This document shows, piece after piece, positions 1-8,513 of a stretch of DNA of 13,079 nt; the stretch's first letter is position 1; every line of letters starts with the position of its first letter. The stretch comes from Clostridiales bacterium (lineage in GTDB: Bacteria > Bacillota > Clostridia > Oscillospirales > Acutalibacteraceae): NCBI GenBank assembly GCA_012522615.1, contig JAAYKB010000159.1, positions 1-13,079 of the forward strand, in the 5' to 3' direction. The notes under the pieces are model-generated. The model saw nothing but the letters and a program-made list of their open reading frames with translations. It was not told where the DNA came from and made no database searches. A program made the translations under genes and the position numbers.

Positions 1-108
1 AAGGACAAATAATACCCCCGGCCTGCTTGACCATGTTGAAAATCAACCTGATATGCTTGAAGTTTGTGGTAAATCCGCTGTTTTTTTGCGAAAATCTGAA
101 TAAAACCA

Positions 109-136
109 TTGACATCCTAAAAAAATAACATATAAT
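109..136 (+). promoter_or_regulatory. Sigma-A promoter of the T-box/aspS-gatC-gatA-gatB operon
   Basis: A consensus -35 TTGACA (109-114) and a consensus -10 TATAAT (131-136) are separated by 16 nt in an A-rich tract. Transcription would start near 143-145, just before the T-box leader. Both hexamers match the housekeeping consensus exactly, so expression is probably strong and controlled mainly by the downstream riboswitch. Confidence 0.85.
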
Positions 137-166
137 TAGTTTATATTTCATAGCCTTAAAGACATT

Positions 167-419
167 GACGGGAAGAGTAGACCCGATATGACGTTTCAGA
201 GAGCCGGGGCAAGGTGCAAGCCCGGTACGGACAGTCGGGAGGAAGAACATCCCCGAGTCTCCATCCGAAAACCTGATGTCAGGTGAGTAGGCGTGGACGT
301 CGGGCGGCACGTTACAGCCGCAAACCATAGGTGAAAGAGTGGACCGGAAAACGGTCTATTTGGGTGGTACCGCGGAAGCATCGTCTTTCGTCCCATATTA
401 GGGATGAAGGGCGTTTTTT
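167..419 (+). promoter_or_regulatory. T-box riboswitch with GAAC specifier (Asn AAC, possibly also Glu GAA)
   Basis: This is a tRNA-sensing leader. Its hallmarks appear in order: a Stem I base (GACGGG 167-172 against CCCC..GTC 251-259), AGTA on the 5' side of the specifier loop (176-179), an upper helix CCCGA/TCGGG (182-186/235-239), the AG-bulge region CAGAGAG (197-203), the distal loop GGTGCAA (213-219), a Stem III hairpin GACCG/CGGTC near 342-354, the antiterminator T-box TGGTACCGCGG (365-375) and a terminator. The 3' side of the specifier loop reads GAA-G-AAC-A (242-249), the same layout as GAA-A-GGC-A in the Bacillus glyQS T-box. That makes AAC (246-248), asparagine, the specifier. GAA (245-247) overlaps it by two bases. 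The TGGT bulge (365-368) would pair with an ACCA tRNA end, or GCCA by wobble. Uncharged tRNA(Asn) should favour readthrough into the Asn-tRNA synthesis operon. Confidence 0.93.
382..419 (+). terminator. Intrinsic terminator of the T-box leader
   Basis: Arms 382-394 and 401-413 form 13 continuous pairs, several of them G-U, around a 6-nt loop, followed by six T (414-419). It lies just after the T-box sequence, so antiterminator and terminator are alternative folds. It ends 27 nt before the aspS start. Confidence 0.88.
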
Positions 420-446
420 ATTATTGTTGAAAGGATATTGATTATA

Positions 447-2525
<2,079 letters not shown>

Positions 2526-2575
2526 ATAAACCATTCAACCTGGCGGGTATAGACTCGGAAAGGATATTGATTTAT

Positions 2576-4030
2576 ATGAGTGAACAAATAGTAAAAATGA
2601 CGGTCGGTGAGTTGAGCGACCGACTTGCGACAAGGGATGTCTCGGCTGTCGAGGCCGCAACGGCTTATCTGGATAAAATCAGTGAGCTTGACGGAGATAT
2701 CGGGGCATACATCACCGTGACCGCCGAGCGAGCGCTTGAACAGGCCGCAAAGGTTGATAAGCTCCGAACCGAAGGAGAAAAGCTGTCCCCGCTTGCCGGT
2801 ATACCCGCAGGAATAAAAGATAATATTTGTACAAAGGGTATAAGGACAACCTGCGCTTCAAGAATGCTGGAAAACTTTATTCCGCCATATAATGCCTTTG
2901 TGATAGAACGGCTTGAGGAGCGGAATGTGGTCATGCTGGGCAAGCTTAACATGGACGAGTTTGCAATGGGCTCGACAAATGAAACCTCCTATTACAAGCC
3001 GGTCCGCAATCCGCGCGATTTGACACGTGTTCCGGGAGGCAGCTCAGGCGGCGGCGCCGCCGCGGTTGCCGCGGGCGAAGCCGCGTTCGCGCTGGGGTCG
3101 GATACAGGCGGTTCGATACGCCAGCCTGCGGCCTTCTGCGGGATTGTCGGCATGAAGCCGACATATGGGGCGGTATCGAGAAACGGAGCGGTGGCCCTTG
3201 CCTCGTCGCTTGACCAGATAGGTCCGCTGACAAAGAATGTGCTGGATTCCGCCCTTGTCTTGGAGGCGATTATCGGATATGACGAGAATGACGCCACCTC
3301 GCTTGATTACGACTGGCCGTCCTTTACTCAAAGGCTTGAACAGGGTGCAAAGGGACTTAGGATTGCCCTTCCGAAGGAGTATTTCGGCGAGGGGGCCGCA
3401 GCCGAAATCAAGGAGGCCGTCAAAGCTGCTGCCTCAAAGTACGAAAGGCTGGGCGCCACAGTCGAGGAGGTATCCCTTCCAAATATGCGCTATGCGCTGC
3501 CGGCCTATTATGTTATATCCTCGGCCGAAGCCTCCTCAAATCTTGCGCGGTTTGACGGCGTGAAATACGGTTTCAGAGCAGAGGGCTGCAACGATATTGA
3601 CGAGATTTACAAAGCTACCCGCAGCGAGGGGTTCGGGCGGGAGGTCAAGCGCCGTATTATGCTTGGCAGTTTTGTGCTCAGCGCCGGATACTATGACGCA
3701 TATTATAAAAAGGCGCTTCAGGTCCGTACCCTGATATGCGAGGATTTTAACCGTGTTTTTGAACGCTTTGACGTTATACTTGCTCCTGTCGCGCCCACGA
3801 CGGCATACAAGCTGGGCGAAAATAGCGGAAATCCGCTTGAAATGTATATGGGTAACATATACACCGTTCCAATCAATATTGCAGGTTTGCCCTCCCTGTC
3901 AATACCATGCGGCACGGATTCACAGGGGCTGCCGATTGGTATGCAGTTGATAGGCAAGCCGTTTGCCGAGCCGTTGCTCTATCAGGCGGCATACGCCTTT
4001 GAGCAGAGCTCAGGAAAGGGGGATGCATGA
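2576..4030 (+). CDS. gatA: Asp-tRNA(Asn)/Glu-tRNA(Gln) amidotransferase subunit A
   Basis: This is the glutaminase subunit of GatCAB. It releases ammonia from glutamine (or asparagine) and passes it to GatB, which amidates Asp-tRNA(Asn) or Glu-tRNA(Gln). The 484 residues match the normal family length. The amidase-signature triad is visible: Lys81 in GIKDN, Ser156 in GGSSGGGAAA and Ser180 in SDTGGSIRQPA, with the same spacing as Staphylococcus GatA Lys79/Ser154/Ser178. ATG 2576 is preferred over the in-frame TTG 2567 because GAAAGG (2558-2563) stands 12 nt from the ATG, as in the gene before it. It lies 50 nt after aspS-gatC, and its stop codon overlaps the gatB start, consistent with co-transcription and coupled translation. 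Confidence 0.97.
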   Translation: MSEQIVKMTVGELSDRLATRDVSAVEAATAYLDKISELDGDIGAYITVTAERALEQAAKVDKLRTEGEKLSPLAGIPAGIKDNICTKGIRTTCASRMLENFIPPYNAFVIERLEERNVVMLGKLNMDEFAMGSTNETSYYKPVRNPRDLTRVPGGSSGGGAAAVAAGEAAFALGSDTGGSIRQPAAFCGIVGMKPTYGAVSRNGAVALASSLDQIGPLTKNVLDSALVLEAIIGYDENDATSLDYDWPSFTQRLEQGAKGLRIALPKEYFGEGAAAEIKEAVKAAASKYERLGATVEEVSLPNMRYALPAYYVISSAEASSNLARFDGVKYGFRAEGCNDIDEIYKATRSEGFGREVKRRIMLGSFVLSAGYYDAYYKKALQVRTLICEDFNRVFERFDVILAPVAPTTAYKLGENSGNPLEMYMGNIYTVPINIAGLPSLSIPCGTDSQGLPIGMQLIGKPFAEPLLYQAAYAFEQSSGKGDA

Positions 4031-5466
4031 TGGTTTCTCAAGCTGTTCTTCAAAAATATGAGATGGTCGTCGGGCTGGAAGTCCATGTCGAGCTTAAAAC
4101 CAAAACCAAAATTTTCTGTAGATGTCCCACCGAATTCGGAGCCGAGCCCAATACCCAGTGTTGTCCCATCTGTTTAGGTATGCCCGGCACCCTTCCCGTG
4201 CTGAATCGGCAGGTTGTCAACTTTGCTGTCAAGGCCGGCCTTGCGACAAATTGCGAAATCGCCTTAACCACAAAGCAGTATCGTAAGCACTATTTTTACC
4301 CCGATCTGCCCAAGGCGTATCAGATTTCTCAGTACGACCTGCCGCTGTGCGAGCATGGATATCTTGACATTGAAACCGAAAAAGGTGCCAAGCGTATAGG
4401 TATCACCCGCATCCACATTGAGGAGGACGCAGGCAAGCTGGTGCATGTTGAGGGCAAGGGTACCATGATCGACCTCAACCGCGGCGGAATGCCCTTGATT
4501 GAAATTGTATCCGAGCCCGATATACATTCCGCCGAAGAGGCAAAGGCGTATCTGCAAAAGCTTCGCGCAGTTATAATGTATATCGGAGTGTCCGACTGTA
4601 AGATGAACCAAGGCTCATTTCGGTGCGATGTAAACATTTCGGTGCGGCAAAAAGGCGAAAAAGGCTTGGGAGTTCGTTCCGAAATCAAAAACATTAACAG
4701 CTTTCAATTTGTTGTAAAGGCGATTGAATATGAGTTTGTTCGTCATGTTGAAGCCATCGAGGCGGGGGAAAAACTCATTCAGGAAACCCGTCGTTTTGAC
4801 CAGAGCTCCGGCAAAACCTTTTCAATGCGCAGCAAGGAAAATGCAACCGATTACTGTTACTCGCCCGATCCCGACCTGCCTGTTATTGAAATTTCGGACG
4901 AGATGCGTAATACATTGAAAGCCGAAATTCCGGCGCTGCCCGACCAGCGCAAGCAAAGGTATATGGAGGAATACGGGCTGACGGCTTATGCCGCCGAACA
5001 GCTCACCATACAACGCGAGATTGCCGATTACTTTGAGAAGGCGGCGGCGCAGACCTCCTATCCGACCCTGGTCGCAAATATGATTCTCAGCGATGTCGCA
5101 AGACTTCTTCCGCCGGATGAAACCGATATTCCAATAGACCCCGCGCATTTTGCCGCGATTGCCCAAATGTCGGGCGACGGGCGTATCAACAGCGGAACCT
5201 GCCGCAAACTGGTGCAGGCGCTGTGGGAGAACGACACCGACCCCGAATCGCTGGTGCGCGAAAAGGGGCTTGAACAGATCAGCGATACCGATGTGCTGAC
5301 GGCTTTTGCAAACGAGGTAATCTCCGAGCAACAAAAATCGGTTGCCGATTACCGTGCCGGAAAAGCAGCAGCCTTTCAGGTTCTTGTCGGTCAGGTGATG
5401 AAGAAAACGAGCGGACGCGGAAACCCGGTGAAGATAAAGGAGATTTTGGCAGATTTGTTGAAATAA
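4027..5466 (+). CDS. gatB: Asp-tRNA(Asn)/Glu-tRNA(Gln) amidotransferase subunit B
   Basis: This is the tRNA-binding and kinase-like subunit. It activates the misacylated Asp or Glu with ATP and transfers ammonia delivered from GatA. The 479 residues match a full-length GatB. The N-terminus carries VVGLEVHVEL and the Cys pairs C31-x-C33 and C46-x2-C49 that bind zinc in the family, with CCPICLGMPGTLPV around the second pair. The C-terminal part has the helical and YqeY-like tail, ending VKIKEILADLLK. The start overlaps the gatA stop (ATGATG at 4027-4032), so initiation could be at 4027 or 4030; the AAAGGGGG just upstream serves either. No clear intrinsic terminator follows. Confidence 0.97.
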   Translation: MMVSQAVLQKYEMVVGLEVHVELKTKTKIFCRCPTEFGAEPNTQCCPICLGMPGTLPVLNRQVVNFAVKAGLATNCEIALTTKQYRKHYFYPDLPKAYQISQYDLPLCEHGYLDIETEKGAKRIGITRIHIEEDAGKLVHVEGKGTMIDLNRGGMPLIEIVSEPDIHSAEEAKAYLQKLRAVIMYIGVSDCKMNQGSFRCDVNISVRQKGEKGLGVRSEIKNINSFQFVVKAIEYEFVRHVEAIEAGEKLIQETRRFDQSSGKTFSMRSKENATDYCYSPDPDLPVIEISDEMRNTLKAEIPALPDQRKQRYMEEYGLTAYAAEQLTIQREIADYFEKAAAQTSYPTLVANMILSDVARLLPPDETDIPIDPAHFAAIAQMSGDGRINSGTCRKLVQALWENDTDPESLVREKGLEQISDTDVLTAFANEVISEQQKSVADYRAGKAAAFQVLVGQVMKKTSGRGNPVKIKEILADLLK

Positions 5467-5555
5467 AATCTCCTTGCCTGATAAAAAACGCCCTTTTAAT
5501 TTTCGACTATATAGCCTTTAAGAATGTAACCCCCGGAAAGGACATCGATATTATT

Positions 5556-5846
5556 ATGAGCTCTTTTTTTGAGATAGCTATGATAATATTGTTCGGTCTT
5601 TCATGGCCGAACAATATTATCAAATCCTTAAAAACCAAGTCGACAAAAGGAAAAAGTATAGTTTTCCTGCTGCTGATAGATTTGGGATATGTCTGCGGTA
5701 TAGTTGCAAAACTATTGTCGGATTCTTTTTTATGGTATGTCCTTTTTTTCTATGTATTGAATTTTGTCATGGTCACCGCCGATATCCTCCTTTATTTTTA
5801 TTACATGAGGGAAGAGTCAAAAGCACAAAGTCAGATAACGGCATAA
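5556..5846 (+). CDS. Small three-helix membrane protein, PQ-loop/SemiSWEET-like
   Basis: A 96-residue hydrophobic protein. Predicted membrane segments lie at about 5-17, 35-54 and 59-82, with a basic loop after the first helix (KSLKTKSTKGKS) and a charged C-terminal tail. The pattern of a Trp-Pro at the end of helix 1 (FGLSWPNNIIKS), a K-S-x-K-G-K-S loop and three helices resembles one PQ-loop repeat, as in bacterial SemiSWEET half-transporters. I cannot confirm the family by eye and assign no substrate. The start is well supported: GAAAGG (5536-5541) lies 14 nt before ATG. It is 89 nt after gatB on the same strand with no evident terminator between, so readthrough from the gatB operon is possible. 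A stem-loop overlaps its stop codon. Confidence 0.8.
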   Translation: MSSFFEIAMIILFGLSWPNNIIKSLKTKSTKGKSIVFLLLIDLGYVCGIVAKLLSDSFLWYVLFFYVLNFVMVTADILLYFYYMREESKAQSQITA

Positions 5847-5866
5847 AATCTTATAATTTTATGCCG
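5839..5866 (+). terminator. Stem-loop overlapping the stop codon of the small membrane gene
   Basis: The arms CGGCATAAAAT (5839-5849) and ATTTTATGCCG (5856-5866) form a perfect 11-bp stem with a 6-nt loop; the TAA stop (5844-5846) is in the 5' arm. No T-run follows, so this may be an RNA 3'-end stabiliser rather than a true intrinsic terminator. Confidence 0.45.
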
Positions 5867-5880
5867 ACTTTGAATAAGAA

Positions 5881-5935
5881 CCCCCCCCCGCCGCCGCAAT
5901 CAAAGATTACGGGCGGGTCACCGGGAACCTTGTTG
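5881..5935 (+). repeat. Dispersed repeat, copy A
   Basis: A C-tract followed by a 20-nt core, GCAATCAAAGATTACGGGCG (5896-5915), that is identical in copy B at 8420-8439. Both are followed by a shared ACC-CGGGA-CCTTGTTG-like block. The core contains AATC-AAA-GATT, which folds back, and the flanking C-rich and G-rich runs can extend the hairpin. It lies between the small membrane gene and the terminator at 5946. Confidence 0.7.
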
Positions 5936-5945
5936 CTTTGCAATA

Positions 5946-5978
5946 AAAACCATTGGCGGATCTCCCGTCAATGGTTTT
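5946..5978. terminator. Bidirectional intrinsic terminator between convergent genes
   Basis: The perfect 10-bp arms AAAACCATTG (5946-5955) and CAATGGTTTT (5969-5978) extend inward through GCGG/CCGT. T-rich sequence follows on both strands. It sits between the + strand small membrane gene and the - strand metal ATPase gene and can end both transcripts. Confidence 0.75.
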
Positions 5979-6004
5979 GTGTTTATCTCGATTAGAAAGG
6001 CAGA

Positions 6005-6053
6005 CCAAACGCGGGCGAAAACTTAAGTTTATGGTTTTCGTTAAGCGGTTTGG
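6005..6053. repeat. Long imperfect inverted repeat downstream of the metal ATPase gene
   Basis: CCAAACGC (6005-6012) and CGAAAAC (6016-6022) pair with GTTTTCG (6034-6040) and GCGGTTTGG (6045-6053), giving a two-part hairpin. On the - strand it comes right after a strong Shine-Dalgarno-like AAGGAGG (6065-6071). No T-run follows, so it does not look like a terminator. Confidence 0.5.
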
Positions 6054-6078
6054 CTATTACCTTTCCTCCTTGAGATTA

Positions 6079-7920
6079 TTATTGCTGCTTTCGCATTGTC
6101 CGCATGGCGTTGAAAACCGCAATTAGCGTGACCCCGACATCCCCGAAAACCGCCGCCCACATCGAGGTCAATCCCAGCGCCCCGAGCAGGAGGATTGCCC
6201 CTTTCACACCAAGCGCCAGAATGATGTTCTGCCAGACAATGCGTCGGGTCTTTTTGGCAATCCGTATTGCGACAGACATCTTTGACGGTTCGTCTGTCAT
6301 AATAACCATATCCGCCGCTTCAATAGCGGCGTCCGAGCCCAGCCCGCCCATGGCGATACCGATATCGGAGCGGGCAAGTACGGGCGCGTCGTTAATACCG
6401 TCGCCCACAAATGCCAGACTGCCGCCGGCCGCCTTTTGTGAAAGCAGTTCTTCAATTATTTCTACCTTTTGATGGGGAAGGAGGTCGGCATAAACCCGGT
6501 CGATTCCTATCTTCCCCGCGACCCTTTTCGCCGCGGCGGGGTGGTCTCCGGTCAGCATTATCAGGTTGTTAATTCCTGCCGATTTCAATTCACTTATGGC
6601 GCGGGGGCTGTCGGGTCTGATTTGGTCTTCAATTACAATCGAGCCCGCAAACACTCCCCAAACGGCAATATAAACAACCGTGCCGTCGGTCTCCTCCACA
6701 GGATGGCTAATCCCGTGCTTTTCCATCAATCCGCTTTTGCCCGCCAGCACTTCCTTGCCGTCAATAACCGCACGCACCCCAAGACCGGCGATCTCGCCGT
6801 AATCGGATATCCGTGTCTTGTCGATGCCATCGCGTACTTTCAGAATCGAAAGAGCTATCGGATGGTTTGAGTAGCTTTCGGCATGAGCCGCCAGCGACAG
6901 GAGTTCATCCTGCGTCCAGCCTTCAGCGGGCAGAACCCGGCTAACCTCGAAAATCCCTTTTGTAAGAGTGCCGGTTTTATCGAAAACAACTGTATCAAGC
7001 CTGTTTAAGGCATCCAAAAAGCCGCTTCCCTTTACAAGTATCCCGTTACGGGAGGCAGCGCCGATTCCTCCGAAATAGCTGAGAGGCACCGAGATAACAA
7101 GTGCGCAGGGGCATGATATGACAAGGAAAACCAGCCCTCTGTTAATCCATTCGGCAAAAGATACGCCGGTCAGCAGGGGAGGCAGCAAGGCCAGCGCGAC
7201 CGCCGCGAACACGACAACCGGTGTATATACCTTAGCGAACCTTGTGATGAAATTTTCGGTCGGTGTCTTTTTCGCGCCGGCGTTCTGCACAAGGTCAAGA
7301 ATTCTCGAAACGGTGGATTCCCCGAATTCCTTTGTGACCTCGATTGTGAGCAGTCCGTTGAGATTAACCGAACCAGAAAGCACTTCGCTTTCCTCGCCTA
7401 CATCCTGCGGTATGGATTCGCCAGTCAGAGCGGAGGTGTCAAGAGAGGCGCTGCCCGAAATAACCCTCCCGTCCAACGGGATTTTTTCGCCCGCCTTCAC
7501 AAGGATTATATCTCCCACAGACACGCTTTCGGGAGAAACCTGCATGATGGTTCCGCGTGTTTTGAGGTTGGCATAATCGGGGCGGATATCCATAAGTCCT
7601 GCAATCGACCTGCGCGAACGGTTGACAGCCATGCTCTGCAGAAGCTCCCCGATACGGTAAAAGAGCATGACGGCCGCACCCTCGGGATATTCGCCGATTG
7701 CAAATCCGCCTATCGTCGCAATGCTCATTAGCAGGTTTTCATCAAAAATATCCCCCCTTGCGATATTGCGGATGGCGGCAAACAGCACTTCATATCCAAT
7801 CAGCAGATATGAGGTTAAAAATATTAAAAACTCAGCGATTTCGGGCAGGCGGAATATTATTCCGACCGCAAATAGGGCGGCGCCAAACGCTGTGGTTATG
7901 TAATGAGATCGCAACTTCAT
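6079..7920 (-). CDS. cadA: P1B-2 type Zn2+/Cd2+/Pb2+-exporting ATPase without N-terminal metal-binding domain
   Basis: A 613-residue heavy-metal P-type ATPase that would pump divalent soft metals out across the cytoplasmic membrane. Visible motifs: TGES (166-169), CPC (270-272) in the metal-binding membrane helix, DKTGT with phosphorylated Asp314, the heavy-metal SNHP (351-354), TGDH (457-460) and GDGINDAP (506-513). Lys573 and Asp594 (in FGDVGVTL) are 21 residues apart, as Lys693 and Asp714 are in ZntA, which points to the Zn/Cd/Pb subgroup rather than Cu. The N-terminus goes straight into membrane helices; the usual HMA domain with GMxCxxC is absent. The start is ATG 7920 with CGAAAGGA upstream. 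It lies 20 nt after the CadC-like repressor gene and is co-transcribed with it. The choice of Zn, Cd or Pb cannot be settled from sequence alone. Confidence 0.95.
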   Translation of the reverse strand: MKLRSHYITTAFGAALFAVGIIFRLPEIAEFLIFLTSYLLIGYEVLFAAIRNIARGDIFDENLLMSIATIGGFAIGEYPEGAAVMLFYRIGELLQSMAVNRSRRSIAGLMDIRPDYANLKTRGTIMQVSPESVSVGDIILVKAGEKIPLDGRVISGSASLDTSALTGESIPQDVGEESEVLSGSVNLNGLLTIEVTKEFGESTVSRILDLVQNAGAKKTPTENFITRFAKVYTPVVVFAAVALALLPPLLTGVSFAEWINRGLVFLVISCPCALVISVPLSYFGGIGAASRNGILVKGSGFLDALNRLDTVVFDKTGTLTKGIFEVSRVLPAEGWTQDELLSLAAHAESYSNHPIALSILKVRDGIDKTRISDYGEIAGLGVRAVIDGKEVLAGKSGLMEKHGISHPVEETDGTVVYIAVWGVFAGSIVIEDQIRPDSPRAISELKSAGINNLIMLTGDHPAAAKRVAGKIGIDRVYADLLPHQKVEIIEELLSQKAAGGSLAFVGDGINDAPVLARSDIGIAMGGLGSDAAIEAADMVIMTDEPSKMSVAIRIAKKTRRIVWQNIILALGVKGAILLLGALGLTSMWAAVFGDVGVTLIAVFNAMRTMRKQQ

Positions 7921-7940
7921 ATGAGGATTATCCTTTCGTC

Positions 7941-8300
7941 TTATTCCGAGATGTGGCTCTTTGCCTGGTCGAATATGCTCTTAATATGTTCGTCGTCAAG
8001 CGAATAGAAAACAACCTTTCCGTCTCGGCGATACCTGACAAGACGGGCTTGCTTAAGTATCCGAAGCTGGTGTGAGATGGATGATTTGGTCATGTCGAGC
8101 AAGGAAGCAATATCGCAAACGCACATCTCGGAATGAAACAGCGCCGAAATAATTCTGACACGGGTGGGGTCGCCAAAAACCTTAAACAGGTCGGCTATTG
8201 CTCGGACCTCGTCCTTCCCTGGCATACGGCCTCTTACCCGATCCACAAGCTCATGATGTAGAATATTGCAGTCACAGCGTTCAATCTTTTCTTTATGCAC
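7941..8300 (-). CDS. cadC: ArsR/SmtB-family metal-responsive repressor, CadC-like
   Basis: A 119-residue winged-helix repressor, expected to leave its operator when it binds Zn, Cd or Pb. It carries two metal sites. The alpha-3N type has N-terminal C9-x-C11 and C60-V-C62 (in SEMCVCD), like the ELCVCD box of CadC. The alpha-5 type matches D-x-H-x10-H-x2-E exactly (D103, H105, H116, E119). The helix-turn-helix is around 64-85 (MTKSSISHQLRILKQARLV). The start is GTG 8300 with AGGGAGGT about 8 nt upstream. It is the first gene of a two-gene operon with the exporter, and a palindromic operator at 8322-8349 suggests autoregulation. Confidence 0.95.
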   Translation of the reverse strand: MHKEKIERCDCNILHHELVDRVRGRMPGKDEVRAIADLFKVFGDPTRVRIISALFHSEMCVCDIASLLDMTKSSISHQLRILKQARLVRYRRDGKVVFYSLDDEHIKSIFDQAKSHISE

Positions 8301-8321
8301 GGAACTACCTCCCTAAAGGTT

Positions 8322-8349
8322 GTACAGTTGAACAACTATTCAACTGTAC
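8322..8349 (-). promoter_or_regulatory. ArsR/CadC-type operator
   Basis: A perfect inverted repeat: GTACAGTTGAA (8322-8332), a 6-nt spacer, then TTCAACTGTAC (8339-8349). The centre, TTGAACA..TATTCAA, matches the TGAACA-type operators known for SmtB/CzrA/CadC proteins. It lies 5 nt beyond the -10 box, over the likely start of transcription, where bound repressor would block the polymerase. Confidence 0.85.
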
Positions 8350-8353
8350 TTTA

Positions 8354-8381
8354 AGTATACTCAATTAGTGTGGTTTGTCAA
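8354..8381 (-). promoter_or_regulatory. Sigma-A promoter of the cadC-cadA operon
   Basis: Reading on the - strand, TTGACA (8376-8381) and TATACT (8354-8359) are separated by 16 nt. The operator follows directly and the GTG start of cadC is about 54 nt from the -10. Confidence 0.8.
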
Positions 8382-8403
8382 TGGGTTTTTATAAAAAGAT
8401 TAA

Positions 8404-8457
8404 CCCCCCACTCGCCATTGCAATCAAAGATTACGGGCGTACCCGGGAGCCTTGTTG
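8404..8457 (+). repeat. Dispersed repeat, copy B
   Basis: The second copy of the repeat at 5881-5935, in the same orientation. It has a short C-tract, the identical 20-nt core (8420-8439), then ACCCGGGAGCCTTGTTG. As in copy A, a terminator-like hairpin starting with a run of A follows about 9-10 nt later. It lies between the cadC promoter and the end of the DUF3048 gene. Confidence 0.7.
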
Positions 8458-8465
8458 TTCCACAG

Positions 8466-8502
8466 AAAAACAGCCTTATCCAACATGAGTAAGGCTGTTT
8501 TT
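8466..8502 (-). terminator. Intrinsic terminator of the DUF3048 gene
   Basis: The perfect 13-bp arms AAAAACAGCCTTA (8466-8478) and TAAGGCTGTTTTT (8490-8502) have an 11-nt loop. The hairpin lies 11 nt after the DUF3048 stop codon on the - strand, and its distal arm ends in five T there. The + strand reading also ends in T, so it may work both ways. Confidence 0.75.
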
Positions 8503-8513
8503 ATAAAGCAGGT

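Noticed and set aside
2..103. An open frame from the window edge to a TAA, possibly the end of an upstream gene
   Set aside because: Only about 33 codons, with no recognisable C-terminal motif. Another frame is also open there, so it cannot be told from chance.
5481..5523. ATAAAAAACGCCCTT after gatB is the exact inverse of the T-box terminator's 3' end (407-421), and ATAGCCTTTAAGA nearby resembles the leader start at 150-162
   Set aside because: Short, A/T-rich matches with no conserved T-box elements between them; chance or a degraded fragment cannot be excluded, but the evidence is too thin.
5603..5995. A 130-codon + strand frame overlapping the small membrane gene
   Set aside because: It is a frame-shifted shadow that runs through the C-tract, repeat and terminator, giving an implausible poly-Pro protein. 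The 5556 frame has the ribosome site and clear membrane segments.
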